64,000 nucleotides of DNA from CBDDIP01 sp965279405 (GTDB lineage: Bacteria; Actinomycetota; Acidimicrobiia; Acidimicrobiales; Ilumatobacteraceae): the NCBI GenBank assembly GCA_965279405.1, contig OZ257157.1, positions 1,798,001-1,862,000 on the forward strand. The letters run 5' to 3'. The notes under the pieces are model-generated. The model was not told the origin of the DNA. It did not search any database and saw only the letters and a program-made list of their open reading frames with translations. Made by a program: the position numbers and the translations under genes. Below, one piece after another: positions 42,093 to 55,327 of this stretch. How positions within the stretch are numbered: position 1 is the first letter of the stretch; each line of letters opens with the position of its first letter.

Positions 42093-42117
42093 GGGACGAC
42101 AACACAGGGACGACAAC
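42093..42117. repeat. Direct repeat in the rpmH leader
   Basis: GGGACGACAAC occurs twice, at 42093-42103 and 42107-42117 (14-bp period), 17 bp upstream of rpmH. Possibly a protein- or RNA-level control site; nothing further is seen. Confidence 0.5.
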
Positions 42118-42264
42118 TGAAAAGGCGACAGGGTGTGTGGGCGCACGAAACGGCGCGACCGGCACACGCCAGACCGGACAAGGCTAGAGCTTCGCCCTGG
42201 CGACTGACAACCAGGGCCTCCGAGGGGCTGGATCGCGCCGGATCGCGGCCTGGAACCCGTCTGC

Positions 42265-42324
42265 TAGCCTGCCAGGCTCCGCCGTCTTGCACTATCCACA
42301 TGGTGTGGACAAACATGTGGACGG
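42265..42324 (+). promoter_or_regulatory. dnaA promoter region with three DnaA-like boxes
   Basis: TAGCCT (42265-42270) is a candidate -10. Boxes: CTATCCACA (42292-42300), TGTGGACAA (42304-42312, perfect on the minus strand) and TGTGGACGG (42316-42324). They lie just before the SD GAGGAG and GTG of dnaA, so autoregulation by DnaA is likely. The rest of 42118-42264 shows no gene. Confidence 0.65.
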
Positions 42325-42351
42325 ACGAACGGACTCAGAGAGGAGTGGCAG

Positions 42352-43713
42352 GTGAGCGACCACGATCAGTTGTGGACAGCCGTTGCCCAGCTCCTCAGGG
42401 CACAGGTGTCCGAGGCGGTCTGGTTCTCAACCTTCCAAGATGTGGTGGCGCTGGACAGCGATCCATCCATCGTTCGGGTGAGCGCCCCGAACGGGCCGGT
42501 GCGCGACAAGATCCTGTCGCGATACCTGCCGCTGGTGCGTGACGCGCTCGACGAGATCGGCGCCAGCAACCGCCAGTTCGTCGTCGAGGTCCAGCTCAAC
42601 GATGGTTTCGTCGACGACTACGGCAACGAGGCGCCGCGCGACAAGCAGGTCAGCAGCGAACCGCTGAACGTCAACGGGCCGAGCGAAGCGGCCGGGATGA
42701 ACCCGCGGTACACGTTCGAGACGTTCGTGAAGGGCGCCAGCAACCAGTTCGCTCTCGCCGCCGCACTGCGCGTCGCCGAGACGCCGGGCCGGTCGTACAA
42801 CCCGCTGTTCATCTACGGCGCCGCCGGTCTGGGCAAGACCCACCTGCTGCACGCCATCGGGCACTACGTGCACCACCACTACCAGCACGACACGGTCCGC
42901 TACGTCAGCACCGAGACGTTCCTGAACGAGTACGTCGACGGCATCCGCACCAACACGATCGCCAACTTCAAGCGCCGCTACCGCGACATCGACGTGTTGC
43001 TGATCGACGACATCCAGTTCATGGAGGGCAAGGAGGGGCTCCAGGAGGAGTTCTTCCACACGTTCAACTCGTTGCACGGCGCCAACAAGCAGATCGTCAT
43101 CTCCTCCGACCGCATGCCGGACGCAATCCCGACGCTGGAAGAGCGGCTGCGCGGCCGGTTCAAGTGGGGCCTGATCACCGACATCCAGCCACCCGACCTC
43201 GAGACCCGCCTGGCGATCTTGCGCAACAAGGCCGAGCGCGACAACAGCCCGGTGCCGTCGGAGACGCTCGAGTTCATCGCCTCGCGGATCACCACCAACA
43301 TCCGTGAGCTGGAAGGGGCCCTGATCCGGGTCACCGCCTACGCCAGCTTGAACCACGTGCCGATCAGCACGCACATGGCCGAAGCCTTGCTCAGCGACCT
43401 GCTCACGGACACCTTCGTCAAGCCACGCACCGACGACGAGCTCCTGAGTGAGATCGCCGTGATCCTCGGCTACAGCGTCGATGCGCTGCGCGGCAAGAGC
43501 CGGCAACGCCCGCTGGTCACCGCTCGTCAGACGGCGATGTACGTGTTCCGCGAGCTGACCGACCTGTCCTACCCGGCCATCGCTCGCCTGTTCGGCGGTC
43601 GTGACCACACCACGGTCATCCATGCCGTCGACAAGATCCAGCGCCTCATGAAGGAGCGCAAGCAGATCTACGACCAGGTGACCGATCTCGTCCAACGGCT
43701 CAAGAAAGCATGA
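42352..43713 (+). CDS. dnaA: Chromosomal replication initiator DnaA
   Basis: This 453-aa initiator has a domain I start (QLWTAVAQLLRAQVSEAVWF), a short linker, an AAA+ domain with Walker A GAAGLGKTH and DVLLIDDIQFMEGKE, and domain IV with the box-binding GGRDHTTVIHA. The linker domain II is short compared with Streptomyces. GTG start with AGGAG 6 nt upstream. It opens the rightward origin operon. Confidence 0.98.
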   Translation: MSDHDQLWTAVAQLLRAQVSEAVWFSTFQDVVALDSDPSIVRVSAPNGPVRDKILSRYLPLVRDALDEIGASNRQFVVEVQLNDGFVDDYGNEAPRDKQVSSEPLNVNGPSEAAGMNPRYTFETFVKGASNQFALAAALRVAETPGRSYNPLFIYGAAGLGKTHLLHAIGHYVHHHYQHDTVRYVSTETFLNEYVDGIRTNTIANFKRRYRDIDVLLIDDIQFMEGKEGLQEEFFHTFNSLHGANKQIVISSDRMPDAIPTLEERLRGRFKWGLITDIQPPDLETRLAILRNKAERDNSPVPSETLEFIASRITTNIRELEGALIRVTAYASLNHVPISTHMAEALLSDLLTDTFVKPRTDDELLSEIAVILGYSVDALRGKSRQRPLVTARQTAMYVFRELTDLSYPAIARLFGGRDHTTVIHAVDKIQRLMKERKQIYDQVTDLVQRLKKA

Positions 43714-43747
43714 GCCGCGTTCACCCGATCAGGGGCGCGCGCGCCCA

Positions 43748-43955
43748 TGTGGACGGCGTGTGGACGCTTGGGCGCGGTACGGGGACAACCGCTCCGTCAT
43801 CCACCGAAGCACACGCGCGTCATTTCCTGCCTGTGCACGGCGGTGGAAACCGGTGTGGGCGCGGATCGGGCACCTACGCTGGCCGATCGACGGGTTGTGC
43901 ACAGTCCACAGCCCTTATTACCTCTATTACTTCAATTCAAAACTGCATGTTGAGA
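43748..43955. other. Probable oriC (dnaA-dnaN intergenic region)
   Basis: The 253-bp gap holds DnaA-like boxes TGTGGACGG (43748), TGTGGACGC (43759), TTGTGCACA (43895) and CAGTCCACA (43902), and a markedly AT-rich stretch at 43915-43947 with TTATTACCTCTATTAC that could be the unwinding element. Actinobacterial origins lie between dnaA and dnaN. The weak boxes mean the exact limits are uncertain. Confidence 0.65.
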
Positions 43956-43966
43956 AAGGCAGCCCT

Positions 43967-45061
43967 GTGAAGTTCCGTTGCGAACGTGAAGCACTGGCCG
44001 AAGCACTCGCCACCGCGGGGCGCGCCGCCACCGGTCGCACGGGCGCGCTCCCGGTGCTCTCCGGGCTGCGCCTCGAGCTGTCCGGCGATCAGTTGACGGT
44101 CACCGGCACCGATCTCGACCTGACGATCCAGCTGTCGGTCACCGTGGGCGGCGACCGCGACGGTGGCGTCGTGCTGCCGGCTCGCTTGGCCAGCGACATC
44201 GTGCGTTCGCTCGGCGCCGGCAAGGTCGAGGTGTCGGTCGATGACGATGACGTCAGCATCAGCGGCGGTCGTTCCCAGTTCAGCGTGCGTCCGCTGTCGC
44301 TCGACGACTACCCGAAGCTGGCCGTGCCGACCACGTCGTCGGTCACGTTGCCGGCCGCTGCCTTCGGCGAAGCGTTGCGCCAGGTGGTGCGCGCGGCCAG
44401 CACGGACGAGGCTCGGCCGATCCTCACGGGCGTGCTCCTGGCTGCCGAGGCCGAGGGTCTGCGCATGGTGGCCACCGACTCGTACCGTCTTGCCGTGCGT
44501 GATCTCCCTGGTCAGCAGGTGCTCGGGCACGATCAGAAGGTGCTCGTCCCGGGCCGGGCGCTCAACGAGCTCGCCCGCCTGGTGGGTGGTGGCGACGAGC
44601 TGACGATGCGCCTTGGCGACCGCGACGCGACCTTCGAGGTCGGCGGCACGCGCCTCAGCACGCGCTTGATCGAAGGCGAGTTCCCCAACTACCGCCAGCT
44701 CATCCCGGCCAGCCATCCGAACACGTTGACCGTCGAGCGCGAGCCGTTGCTCGAGGCCATCCGGCGCGTCAAGATCCTGGCCCGCGATGCCACGCCGGTG
44801 CGCCTGCAGCTCGGTGGCGACACCCTGCGGCTCACGGCCATCACGCAGGACGTCGGCAACGCGTCGGAGGAGCTGGATGCCACCTACGAGGGCACCGAGC
44901 TCACCGTGGCGTTCAACCCCGACTACCTGGCCGCCGGCGTCGAGGCCTGCGCCGGCGACTCGATCACGCTGTCCACCCTCGACGCACTGAAGCCGGCCGT
45001 GGTCCGTGGCGTCGGCCACGACGACTACCTGTACTTGTTGATGCCCGTCCGCGTGCCGTGA
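43967..45061 (+). CDS. dnaN: DNA polymerase III beta subunit (sliding clamp)
   Basis: This 364-aa clamp has three similar domains: KFRCEREALAEAL at the start, RAASTDEARPILTGVL, and DALKPAVVRGVGHDDYLYLLMPVRVP at the end. GTG 43967 is chosen as the family start; AAAGG lies 8 nt upstream. It overlaps recF by GTGA. Confidence 0.98.
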   Translation: MKFRCEREALAEALATAGRAATGRTGALPVLSGLRLELSGDQLTVTGTDLDLTIQLSVTVGGDRDGGVVLPARLASDIVRSLGAGKVEVSVDDDDVSISGGRSQFSVRPLSLDDYPKLAVPTTSSVTLPAAAFGEALRQVVRAASTDEARPILTGVLLAAEAEGLRMVATDSYRLAVRDLPGQQVLGHDQKVLVPGRALNELARLVGGGDELTMRLGDRDATFEVGGTRLSTRLIEGEFPNYRQLIPASHPNTLTVEREPLLEAIRRVKILARDATPVRLQLGGDTLRLTAITQDVGNASEELDATYEGTELTVAFNPDYLAAGVEACAGDSITLSTLDALKPAVVRGVGHDDYLYLLMPVRVP

Positions 45062-46149
45062 TCGTCCGGTCGCTGGAGCTCGTCGACTTCCGCAACTACG
45101 AGAGTGCGACGTTCGAGCTGCAGCCCGGTGTCACCGCCGTGGTCGGCCTCAACGGCCAGGGCAAGACCAACCTGGCCGAGTCCCTGGCCTACCTGTCGTC
45201 GCTGAGCAGCTTTCGAGGCGCGCCCACCGAGGCGTTGATCCGGACCGGCGCCGACGCGGCCATCGTGCGGGCGATCGTGGTCCACGACGACGGACGTGAG
45301 CTGCAGGTGGAGCTGGAGCTGTCGCGCACCGGCCGCAACCGCGTGCAGGTCAACCGGCAACGCCTCGGCCGGTCGCGTGAGCTGCTCGGTGTGATGCGGG
45401 TGACGGTGTTCTCCCCTGACGACCTGGAGCTGATCAAGGGTTCGCCGTCGGCGCGGCGCGGCTTCCTCGACGACACGCTGGTGTCGCTGGCGTTGAAGTA
45501 CGACGCGATGCGGCTGGAGCTGGATCGGGTGCTGAAGCAGCGAAACACCCTGTTGAAAAATGGGCTCAAGCAGGCCGGCGGTCGCCTCGACGCCGATCGT
45601 GAGCTGACCCTCGACGTGTGGGACGCCAAGATGGCCGACCTCGGCGACCGCTTCGGGCACGCCCGCGCCGTGCTCGTCGCCCGGTTGACGCCGATGGTGG
45701 GGGAGGCCTACGAGCAGCTCGCCGATCGACCGACGGCGGTCGATCTGCGATACGAACCGTCGTGGCGCCAGACCGGGTTGGGCGCGGCGCTCGCTGCATC
45801 CCGCGCCGACGATCTGCGCCGCGGCGTGTCCACCGTCGGCCCGCACCGCGACGAGCTGGAGCTGAGCATCAACGGGATGCCGGCGCGCACCCACGCGTCG
45901 CAGGGTGAGCAGCGCACGCTGGCCCTGGCCCTGCGCCTCGGCGCCCACCGGATGGTCGCCGACAAGGAGGGCAGCGCCCCGGTCCTGGTGCTCGACGACG
46001 TGCTCAGCGAGCTCGACCCGATCCGTGCGGCTGCGTTGCTGCACCACCTGCCCGTCGGCCAGGTCGTGATCACCACCGCCGGCCCGCTGCCGGAGGCCGC
46101 CCATCCCGATGCCGTGCTGCGCATCCAGGCAGGTACGGTCGTCGAGTGA
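45058..46149 (+). CDS. recF: DNA replication and repair protein RecF
   Basis: This 363-aa SMC-like ATPase loads RecA at gaps. Walker A VVGLNGQGKTN, signature THASQGEQRTLALAL, Walker B VLVLDDVLSELD. GTG start inside the dnaN stop (GTGA). Confidence 0.97.
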   Translation: MIVRSLELVDFRNYESATFELQPGVTAVVGLNGQGKTNLAESLAYLSSLSSFRGAPTEALIRTGADAAIVRAIVVHDDGRELQVELELSRTGRNRVQVNRQRLGRSRELLGVMRVTVFSPDDLELIKGSPSARRGFLDDTLVSLALKYDAMRLELDRVLKQRNTLLKNGLKQAGGRLDADRELTLDVWDAKMADLGDRFGHARAVLVARLTPMVGEAYEQLADRPTAVDLRYEPSWRQTGLGAALAASRADDLRRGVSTVGPHRDELELSINGMPARTHASQGEQRTLALALRLGAHRMVADKEGSAPVLVLDDVLSELDPIRAAALLHHLPVGQVVITTAGPLPEAAHPDAVLRIQAGTVVE

Positions 46150-46466
46150 GCCGTGAGCCGGTGCCGTTGAGCGACAGCCTCAGCGCCGTGCTGCGTTCGT
46201 TGCGTCCGCCCGATGCGCCGAGTGGCCCGCAAGCAACTGCTGCGGTGATGGGTGACGTGTTCGGCCTCTGGGAGCAAGCCGTCGGTGCCGCCGTCGCAGC
46301 GCACGTCCAGCCGGTGAAGCTGCAGGGCACCAACCTCGTCGTCGAGGTCGACGATCCGGCCTGGGCCACCCAGCTCCGGTTCCTCGAGCGCACGATGCGC
46401 GAGCGCCTGCTCGAGGTCGCCGGCGCCGAGATCACCGTCATCGAGGTGCGAGTCCGCCGCCGATGA
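46146..46466 (+). CDS. DUF721 (DciA-like) protein
   Basis: This 106-aa protein of the DUF721 family follows recF as in most actinobacteria. The core VMGDVFGLWEQAVGAAVAAHV, VEVDDPAWATQLRFLE is typical; relatives (DciA) load the replicative helicase. It overlaps recF by GTGA. Its last 30 bp are duplicated at 47250-47279. Confidence 0.92.
   Translation: MSREPVPLSDSLSAVLRSLRPPDAPSGPQATAAVMGDVFGLWEQAVGAAVAAHVQPVKLQGTNLVVEVDDPAWATQLRFLERTMRERLLEVAGAEITVIEVRVRRR
46437..46466. repeat. 30-bp direct repeat, copy 1 (3' end of the DUF721 gene)
   Basis: The sequence from GTCATCGAGGTGCGAGTCCG to the stop CGATGA is repeated at 47250-47279 with a single difference (29 of 30 identical). The intervening segment is the PH-like gene. 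Confidence 0.85.
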
Positions 46467-47119
46467 ACCGGGGGATCGAGATTGCGGACGACCGGGTCAC
46501 GATCCGGCGCCGGACTCCATCCTGGCTCGTCGCACCCTGGCTCATCGCCGCCACGCCAACCTTCGTTCGACACGCTCGACGCTGGGCGTCGGTCGGCGAC
46601 CGGACCGTCGTCCTGGTCGTCGCCGCATCTGTCGTCCTCGCCTTGATCTCGCACCTGGCCAGATGGAACGACGGCACGACGATCGATCGTCGTGGCATCA
46701 CCACGCGCGTTCGCCGACGGGCCACCACCGTGCCGTGGGCGAACGTCGACCTCGTGCGTGCCTCGATGGACACGTATGCCCAGACCTTCCTCGTGTTGGT
46801 GCGGGGCGGCGGATGGACGTGTTTGCCGGGCACGAGAGGGGGGCGGCGACCGCGCCAGCTTCGTCTCGTCGGGGCGCTCGAACCGTGGGCACGACTGCAC
46901 CCCGGCATCTTCGACCTGGAGCTGTTCGAGGATGGCCCGACGCTGGTCCCGACCACACAGATGCTCGAGCGGTTCGTTCCGGACAGGGCCCTCGACGTGG
47001 TCGCCGGCGTGGAGCTCCCTGCGGTGCGCGAGCGCGTCAGTTCGGCATGGATCATCGTCTGGGCGACGACGGGTCTCGCCTGCCTGGTGGCGATGTTCGT
47101 CGTGCTGGGGAGCACGTGA
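46463..47119 (+). CDS. PH-domain-like membrane protein
   Basis: This 218-aa protein has two N-terminal membrane segments (LVAPWLIAATPTFV and TVVLVVAASVVLALISHLA), then a beta-rich segment like a bacterial PH domain (TTVPWANVDLVRASMD, FLVLVRGGGWTCLPG), and a C-terminal helix (IIVWATTGLACLVAMFVVL). ATGA overlap with DUF721. It is not part of the usual gene order here and lies between direct repeats, so it may be a later gain. Confidence 0.7.
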   Translation: MNRGIEIADDRVTIRRRTPSWLVAPWLIAATPTFVRHARRWASVGDRTVVLVVAASVVLALISHLARWNDGTTIDRRGITTRVRRRATTVPWANVDLVRASMDTYAQTFLVLVRGGGWTCLPGTRGGRRPRQLRLVGALEPWARLHPGIFDLELFEDGPTLVPTTQMLERFVPDRALDVVAGVELPAVRERVSSAWIIVWATTGLACLVAMFVVLGST

Positions 47120-47249
47120 ACGGGAGGTCGTGACGGCGCGCTCGAGGGGCGTGTCGGAGTCCGAGAGCCCTTGGGCGCGAACCTCGCATGGTGGCCACCG
47201 ACTCGCACGCCACGGGGACGTCTCGTTCCCGGCCTTGGACGGCGATCAC

Positions 47250-47279
47250 GTCATCGAGGTGCGAGTCCGTCGCCGATGA
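47250..47279. repeat. 30-bp direct repeat, copy 2
   Basis: 29 of 30 bases match the 3' end of the DUF721 gene, including the stop. It reads VIEVRVRRR and a stop in one frame but has no full gene in front, so it is a duplication scar. 47120-47280 otherwise holds a degenerate copy of the small gene at 48714. Confidence 0.85.
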
Positions 47280-47280
47280 G

Positions 47281-48627
47281 TCAGCGCGCCCGGGCGAACA
47301 CCGTCTCCGGGATGCCGGTGCGGTGCCAGAGCTCGACGCAGGCATGGCTCGGATCGACGAGGCGACCATCACGTTGGACCTTGATCGCACCGGGTTTCGC
47401 TCCCATCGCGAGCTCGTCGGCGGTGTGCCGTTCGAGGAACTGGCTGAGGATGCCGACGCACGCGCAGGCCAGAACATCCCAGGTCTGCCAGGGTCCGGCA
47501 TCGGCGACGGCAGCCTCGATCCAGTCGGCGTACCACGCAGTGAACGACGACGCTGCCTGCAGCCGAGTCGCGTCGCCGGCGTCGTGCCAGACCGTGCCGT
47601 CAGTGGCCAGCACCCAGCGGTTCCCACATCCTCCGTCGGCAAGCAGCACCTCTCCGTTGACGAGCGTCGGTTCGACCAGTCCGTAACCAGGGCCTGCTCC
47701 GGGTCCGGCGACATCGGTGAGGAACGAGCGAAGATCAGCGGGGAGCGGTCCGACTCGTCGCTCGAGGCGGCGTACCTCTCGAGAGCTCATCGTGCGGCCG
47801 AGCTTGCCGCCGTGCGACCTCCAGCCGCGCCAACCGGCCGCCTGGGACACGTCGGTTCGTGTCGCGCCGATGAGGTCGAGCGTGTGCTGTAGCGAGGAGC
47901 GCTCGAAGCGTCCGGGTTCGCGCGGGACCAGCACGGCAAGCTCACGCAGCAACGTCGCCGCTCCGGCGGGCTCCGGACCCCGTGCGCTCAAGGCCGGCCA
48001 GACGGGCGGCCAGTCGCCGCCCATCACCTTGACCTCGGTCGTCTGCTGGTCGTCGAGTTGCATCACGAAGCAGCCCACCAGGCTGATGTGATCGCCGACG
48101 AGCGCCGGGAAGTCGCGGTGGAACACCGCGCTGCGCGTCAGGCACTCGTCCGGTTGGCGACCGCGGGCCGCCGGGAGCCGAAAGCGCATCTCGTCGGTCC
48201 CGCTGAACCTGATCGCTCGATCGAGGCCGTCGATGAAGGCAGTGAACCGTCGTCCAGCGATCGACACCTCGAACGTCTGCAGCAGTTCGTCGTCTCGAGG
48301 ATCGCGGTCGAGCCCGATCGCAGCCCGCAGCAGTGGCCGGACGGCGCAGGCCCATCGGCAGGCGCCCTCGGTGACGGCGCCCTCGGGTGTGGACTCGTAG
48401 CCGCTGATCGAGGCAAACGAGGTGCGAGCGCCGAACGGTGTGCCTCCCACGTGGAAGAACAGGGATGCGGCATGTGACGGCCCGAACGGCTTCACGTCGT
48501 TGACCTGACAGTCGATGGTGATGCCCGCCAGCCCTGTGTGCACTCGTGAGCCTTCGATGGTCGCGCCGTCGAAGTGGTCTGCGACACGCTCGGTCAACAA
48601 CGCGGTGAGGTGCTCGCCATCCTCCAC
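47281..48627 (-). CDS. SUKH/SMI1-KNR4-like domain protein
   Basis: This 448-aa protein has an N-terminal half (FHVGGTPFGARTSFASISG, EGACRWACAVRPLLRAAI) resembling DUF6348-like domains, and a C-terminal SUKH-like domain (RLERRVGPLPADLRSFLTDV, GPGAGPGYGLVEP, GNRWVLATDGTVWHDAG). SUKH proteins are often immunity factors against contact-dependent toxins. No toxin gene is nearby. TACGCT is 6 nt before GTG 48627 on the minus strand (leaderless). It faces its neighbours and is flanked by repeated fragments, an accessory insertion. Domain calls are from memory. Confidence 0.7.
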   Translation of the reverse strand: MEDGEHLTALLTERVADHFDGATIEGSRVHTGLAGITIDCQVNDVKPFGPSHAASLFFHVGGTPFGARTSFASISGYESTPEGAVTEGACRWACAVRPLLRAAIGLDRDPRDDELLQTFEVSIAGRRFTAFIDGLDRAIRFSGTDEMRFRLPAARGRQPDECLTRSAVFHRDFPALVGDHISLVGCFVMQLDDQQTTEVKVMGGDWPPVWPALSARGPEPAGAATLLRELAVLVPREPGRFERSSLQHTLDLIGATRTDVSQAAGWRGWRSHGGKLGRTMSSREVRRLERRVGPLPADLRSFLTDVAGPGAGPGYGLVEPTLVNGEVLLADGGCGNRWVLATDGTVWHDAGDATRLQAASSFTAWYADWIEAAVADAGPWQTWDVLACACVGILSQFLERHTADELAMGAKPGAIKVQRDGRLVDPSHACVELWHRTGIPETVFARAR

Positions 48628-48713
48628 TCGACCAGCGTACGTCTGCGCAGATTCGGCGTGCGTGAGGACTGCCACGACCGCCGTGACGGGGGTTGCCGGA
48701 GTCCGCGATGGCC

Positions 48714-48848
48714 ATGGGCGCGAACCTCGCGACAACGCTCGGCGGCCTCGATGCTGCGCTCGACAGGGACGTCTCGTTGCCAGTGCAGGAGGGCGACCAC
48801 GTCATCGTCGCCGGACCAGCCGCGCGCATCGACATGACCTGCGGTTGA
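48714..48848 (+). CDS. Possible 44-aa small protein
   Basis: An ATG frame reads MGANLATTLGGLDAALDRDV, then SLPVQEGDHVIVAGPAARID. A diverged, frameshifted copy lies at 47171-47279 on the other side of the SUKH gene. No SD or -10 was found. It could be a short gene or a remnant; the 48628-48994 gap otherwise holds only the gyrB leader. Confidence 0.35.
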   Translation: MGANLATTLGGLDAALDRDVSLPVQEGDHVIVAGPAARIDMTCG

Positions 48849-48885
48849 GGGCCTGACCCTCCGCAGTTCGGGGCCCCCTGGCGGG

Positions 48886-48935
48886 TAGACTGGGACCACT
48901 CGCGAGGACCGTCGGTGGGCGCAGGCCCGACGGTC
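48886..48935 (+). promoter_or_regulatory. gyrB promoter element and leader hairpin
   Basis: TAGACT (48886-48891) is a candidate -10. Downstream, GACCGTCGG (48907-48915) pairs perfectly with CCGACGGTC (48927-48935) around an 11-nt loop. The leader to GTG 48995 would be about 100 nt. Gyrase genes respond to supercoiling; the hairpin may be a control or stability element. Confidence 0.45.
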
Positions 48936-48994
48936 GTGTCGCTTCCTAAAACTGCAGGTCAACCCCGCTTTTCCTGCTGAGCAACGAGGTGCAC

Positions 48995-53499
<4,505 letters not shown>

Positions 53500-53583
53500 T
53501 CGAACCAGTTCGTTCGGGCTTCGGCCCCGCATCGCCGTCGCGCACGGTCACATGTCTCCGCATCACGCGAAAGCAGGTGGTCC

Positions 53584-53940
53584 GTGCGCGATCCGGTGCG
53601 CCATCGACAGCAGGCCGACGACGGTCAGGCGGTGTTCGCCGCACTGATGGTGGTGGTCGTTGCCGTGCTCGTGCTCATCGGCGCGGCACATCTCGCCGCA
53701 CGGGTGGTGGCCGATCAGCACGCCCAAGCGGCCGCTGACGCGGCAGCGTTGGCCGGCGCCATCGCCGCCGTGGACGGTGGCCCGACCGCAGGACGATCCG
53801 CTGCGGCGGCCATCGCCGACCGCAACGGTGCCGATCTCGTCAGCTACCTCGTCAGCGACGTCGATGGGGGCCAGACGATCACGGTCGTCGTTCGCTACGC
53901 CGGCGAGACCGCCCGGGCCGCTGCCTCCACGGCCCCCTGA
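53584..53940 (+). CDS. TadE/TadG-like pilus or secretion protein
   Basis: This 118-aa protein has an N-terminal hydrophobic helix directly after DDGQAVF (FAALMVVVVAVLVLIGAAHL) and an Ala-rich segment HAQAAADAAALAGA, the pattern of TadE/TadG pseudopilin-like proteins (Rv3654c type). A single stand-alone gene is unusual, since partners of a Tad system are not in the window. GTG start; weak SD. Confidence 0.75.
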   Translation: MRDPVRHRQQADDGQAVFAALMVVVVAVLVLIGAAHLAARVVADQHAQAAADAAALAGAIAAVDGGPTAGRSAAAAIADRNGADLVSYLVSDVDGGQTITVVVRYAGETARAAASTAP

Positions 53941-54009
53941 CCTGGCGCTGGTCGACGGTGCGCGCGGAGCGACCCACAATCAAGAACCTCGTTCTCTACA
54001 CTTTCCGCT

Positions 54010-55254
54010 GTGGACAACGGCGCCAAGAAACCCGCCAAGCGGGCAGCGCCGCGTCCGAAGCGAACCCCATCGGTCGATGGCGCCGTCGAGGGCAACGGCA
54101 GCGGGCCGAGCAACGCCAACGGCACCGGGAGCGCGGCGAGCCGAGCCAAGGGCTCGAACGGCACGGGTGCAGCGCGTCGGGCCAACAGCACGGGTGCTGC
54201 GCCGCGGACCGCTGGCCGCGCCACTGGCGTCGACACCACCGACTCGATCACGACGAGCAGCGGTCGCCCACGCCAGCCCGTCAAGCGCGCCGCGGCGCGA
54301 CAGAACGGGTCTCGTGGAGCCGCCAGTCCGATGCTGCTCGCGCCCGACGTGGTCGATCGTGACAACGGGCCGGTCGAGCTGCCGACGATCGTCCCGGCCA
54401 TCCCCGATGCCGAGCGCGTTGGACCGCGCGTCTTCGACGATCATGCCAACGGCAACGGCAACGGCAAGAGCAACGCCGGCAATGGCAACGGTACGAGCAA
54501 CGGTCACTCGACCAGCGCCGTGCTGCCCACCAACGGGCGCCACCTGCCACCGCCGCCGCTGCTGCCCGACCCGGACATCGATTGGGCCGAACCGGCGATC
54601 ATCGAGCCGTCGATCGATGCGCCGACCGATCTGGTGGCGCCGACCATCGAGGTGCGGGCTCCGATCGCAGATGCGCCGGCGATGCTCGCTCCGTCCGCAC
54701 CGATCACCGACGTCGTGCCGGGCGTCGAGCTGTTCGACGCCCAGCTCGACGGCAGCGGCCCGCTGCCGCTGCCCATCCGCCCGCTGCGACCGCCGCTGAC
54801 GGTTCGCCGCCGATCACGTCCGAGGGTCCGTCGCGTCACCCGGGTGATCCGCCACGTCGACACGTGGAGCGTGTTCAAGGTCGCGTTGATCTTCAACGTC
54901 TTCCTCTACGTCGTGTGCCTGACGGCGGGGGTGCTGCTGTGGCAGGTGGCCCAATCCACCGGCACCGTCGACAACGTGCAGAAGTTCTTCGAGGGCTTCG
55001 GCTGGGAGAAGTTCGAGCTCAAGGGCGGTGAGATCTTCCACGAGCTGTGGATCGCCGGGCTGTTCGTGATCGTCGCCCTCACCGGGTTCGCCGTGCTGCT
55101 GGCCACGTTGTTCAACCTGATCACCGATCTCGTCGGCGGGATCCGGGTCAGCGTGCTCGAGGAAGAAGTGGTCGCCCGGCAGGAGCGCAGCACGCGCTGG
55201 ACGTCGGTCGCGGCGCTCCCGCACGAGGAGCAACAGGGCGGCTCCGGCAGCTGA
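54010..55254 (+). CDS. DUF3566 membrane protein with long disordered N-terminus
   Basis: This 414-aa protein has residues 1-270 of low complexity (Asn/Gly/Ala/Pro-rich, probably disordered) and a C-terminal DUF3566 domain: VIRHVDTWSVFKVALIFNVF, a helix (LYVVCLTAGVLLWQV), and LFVIVALTGFAVLLATLFNLI. Rv0007-like proteins follow gyrA in actinobacteria. TACACT is 7 nt before GTG (leaderless). Function is unknown. Confidence 0.88.
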   Translation: MDNGAKKPAKRAAPRPKRTPSVDGAVEGNGSGPSNANGTGSAASRAKGSNGTGAARRANSTGAAPRTAGRATGVDTTDSITTSSGRPRQPVKRAAARQNGSRGAASPMLLAPDVVDRDNGPVELPTIVPAIPDAERVGPRVFDDHANGNGNGKSNAGNGNGTSNGHSTSAVLPTNGRHLPPPPLLPDPDIDWAEPAIIEPSIDAPTDLVAPTIEVRAPIADAPAMLAPSAPITDVVPGVELFDAQLDGSGPLPLPIRPLRPPLTVRRRSRPRVRRVTRVIRHVDTWSVFKVALIFNVFLYVVCLTAGVLLWQVAQSTGTVDNVQKFFEGFGWEKFELKGGEIFHELWIAGLFVIVALTGFAVLLATLFNLITDLVGGIRVSVLEEEVVARQERSTRWTSVAALPHEEQQGGSGS

Positions 55255-55327
55255 TCCGGCAGGGTTGATCTGCAAGCCGGTTGAGGACGGGCGAGCTTGC
55301 CCGATAACCTCCAGCTCCGCCCAGTAG

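Noticed and set aside
47120..47280. A gene ending VIEVRVRRR after the PH-like gene
   Set aside because: It has no start or domain; the ending is a duplicated piece of the DUF721 gene.
53516..53527. GGGC-TTCG-GCCC hairpin after gyrA as terminator
   Set aside because: Only a 4-bp stem without a T-tract; too weak to call.
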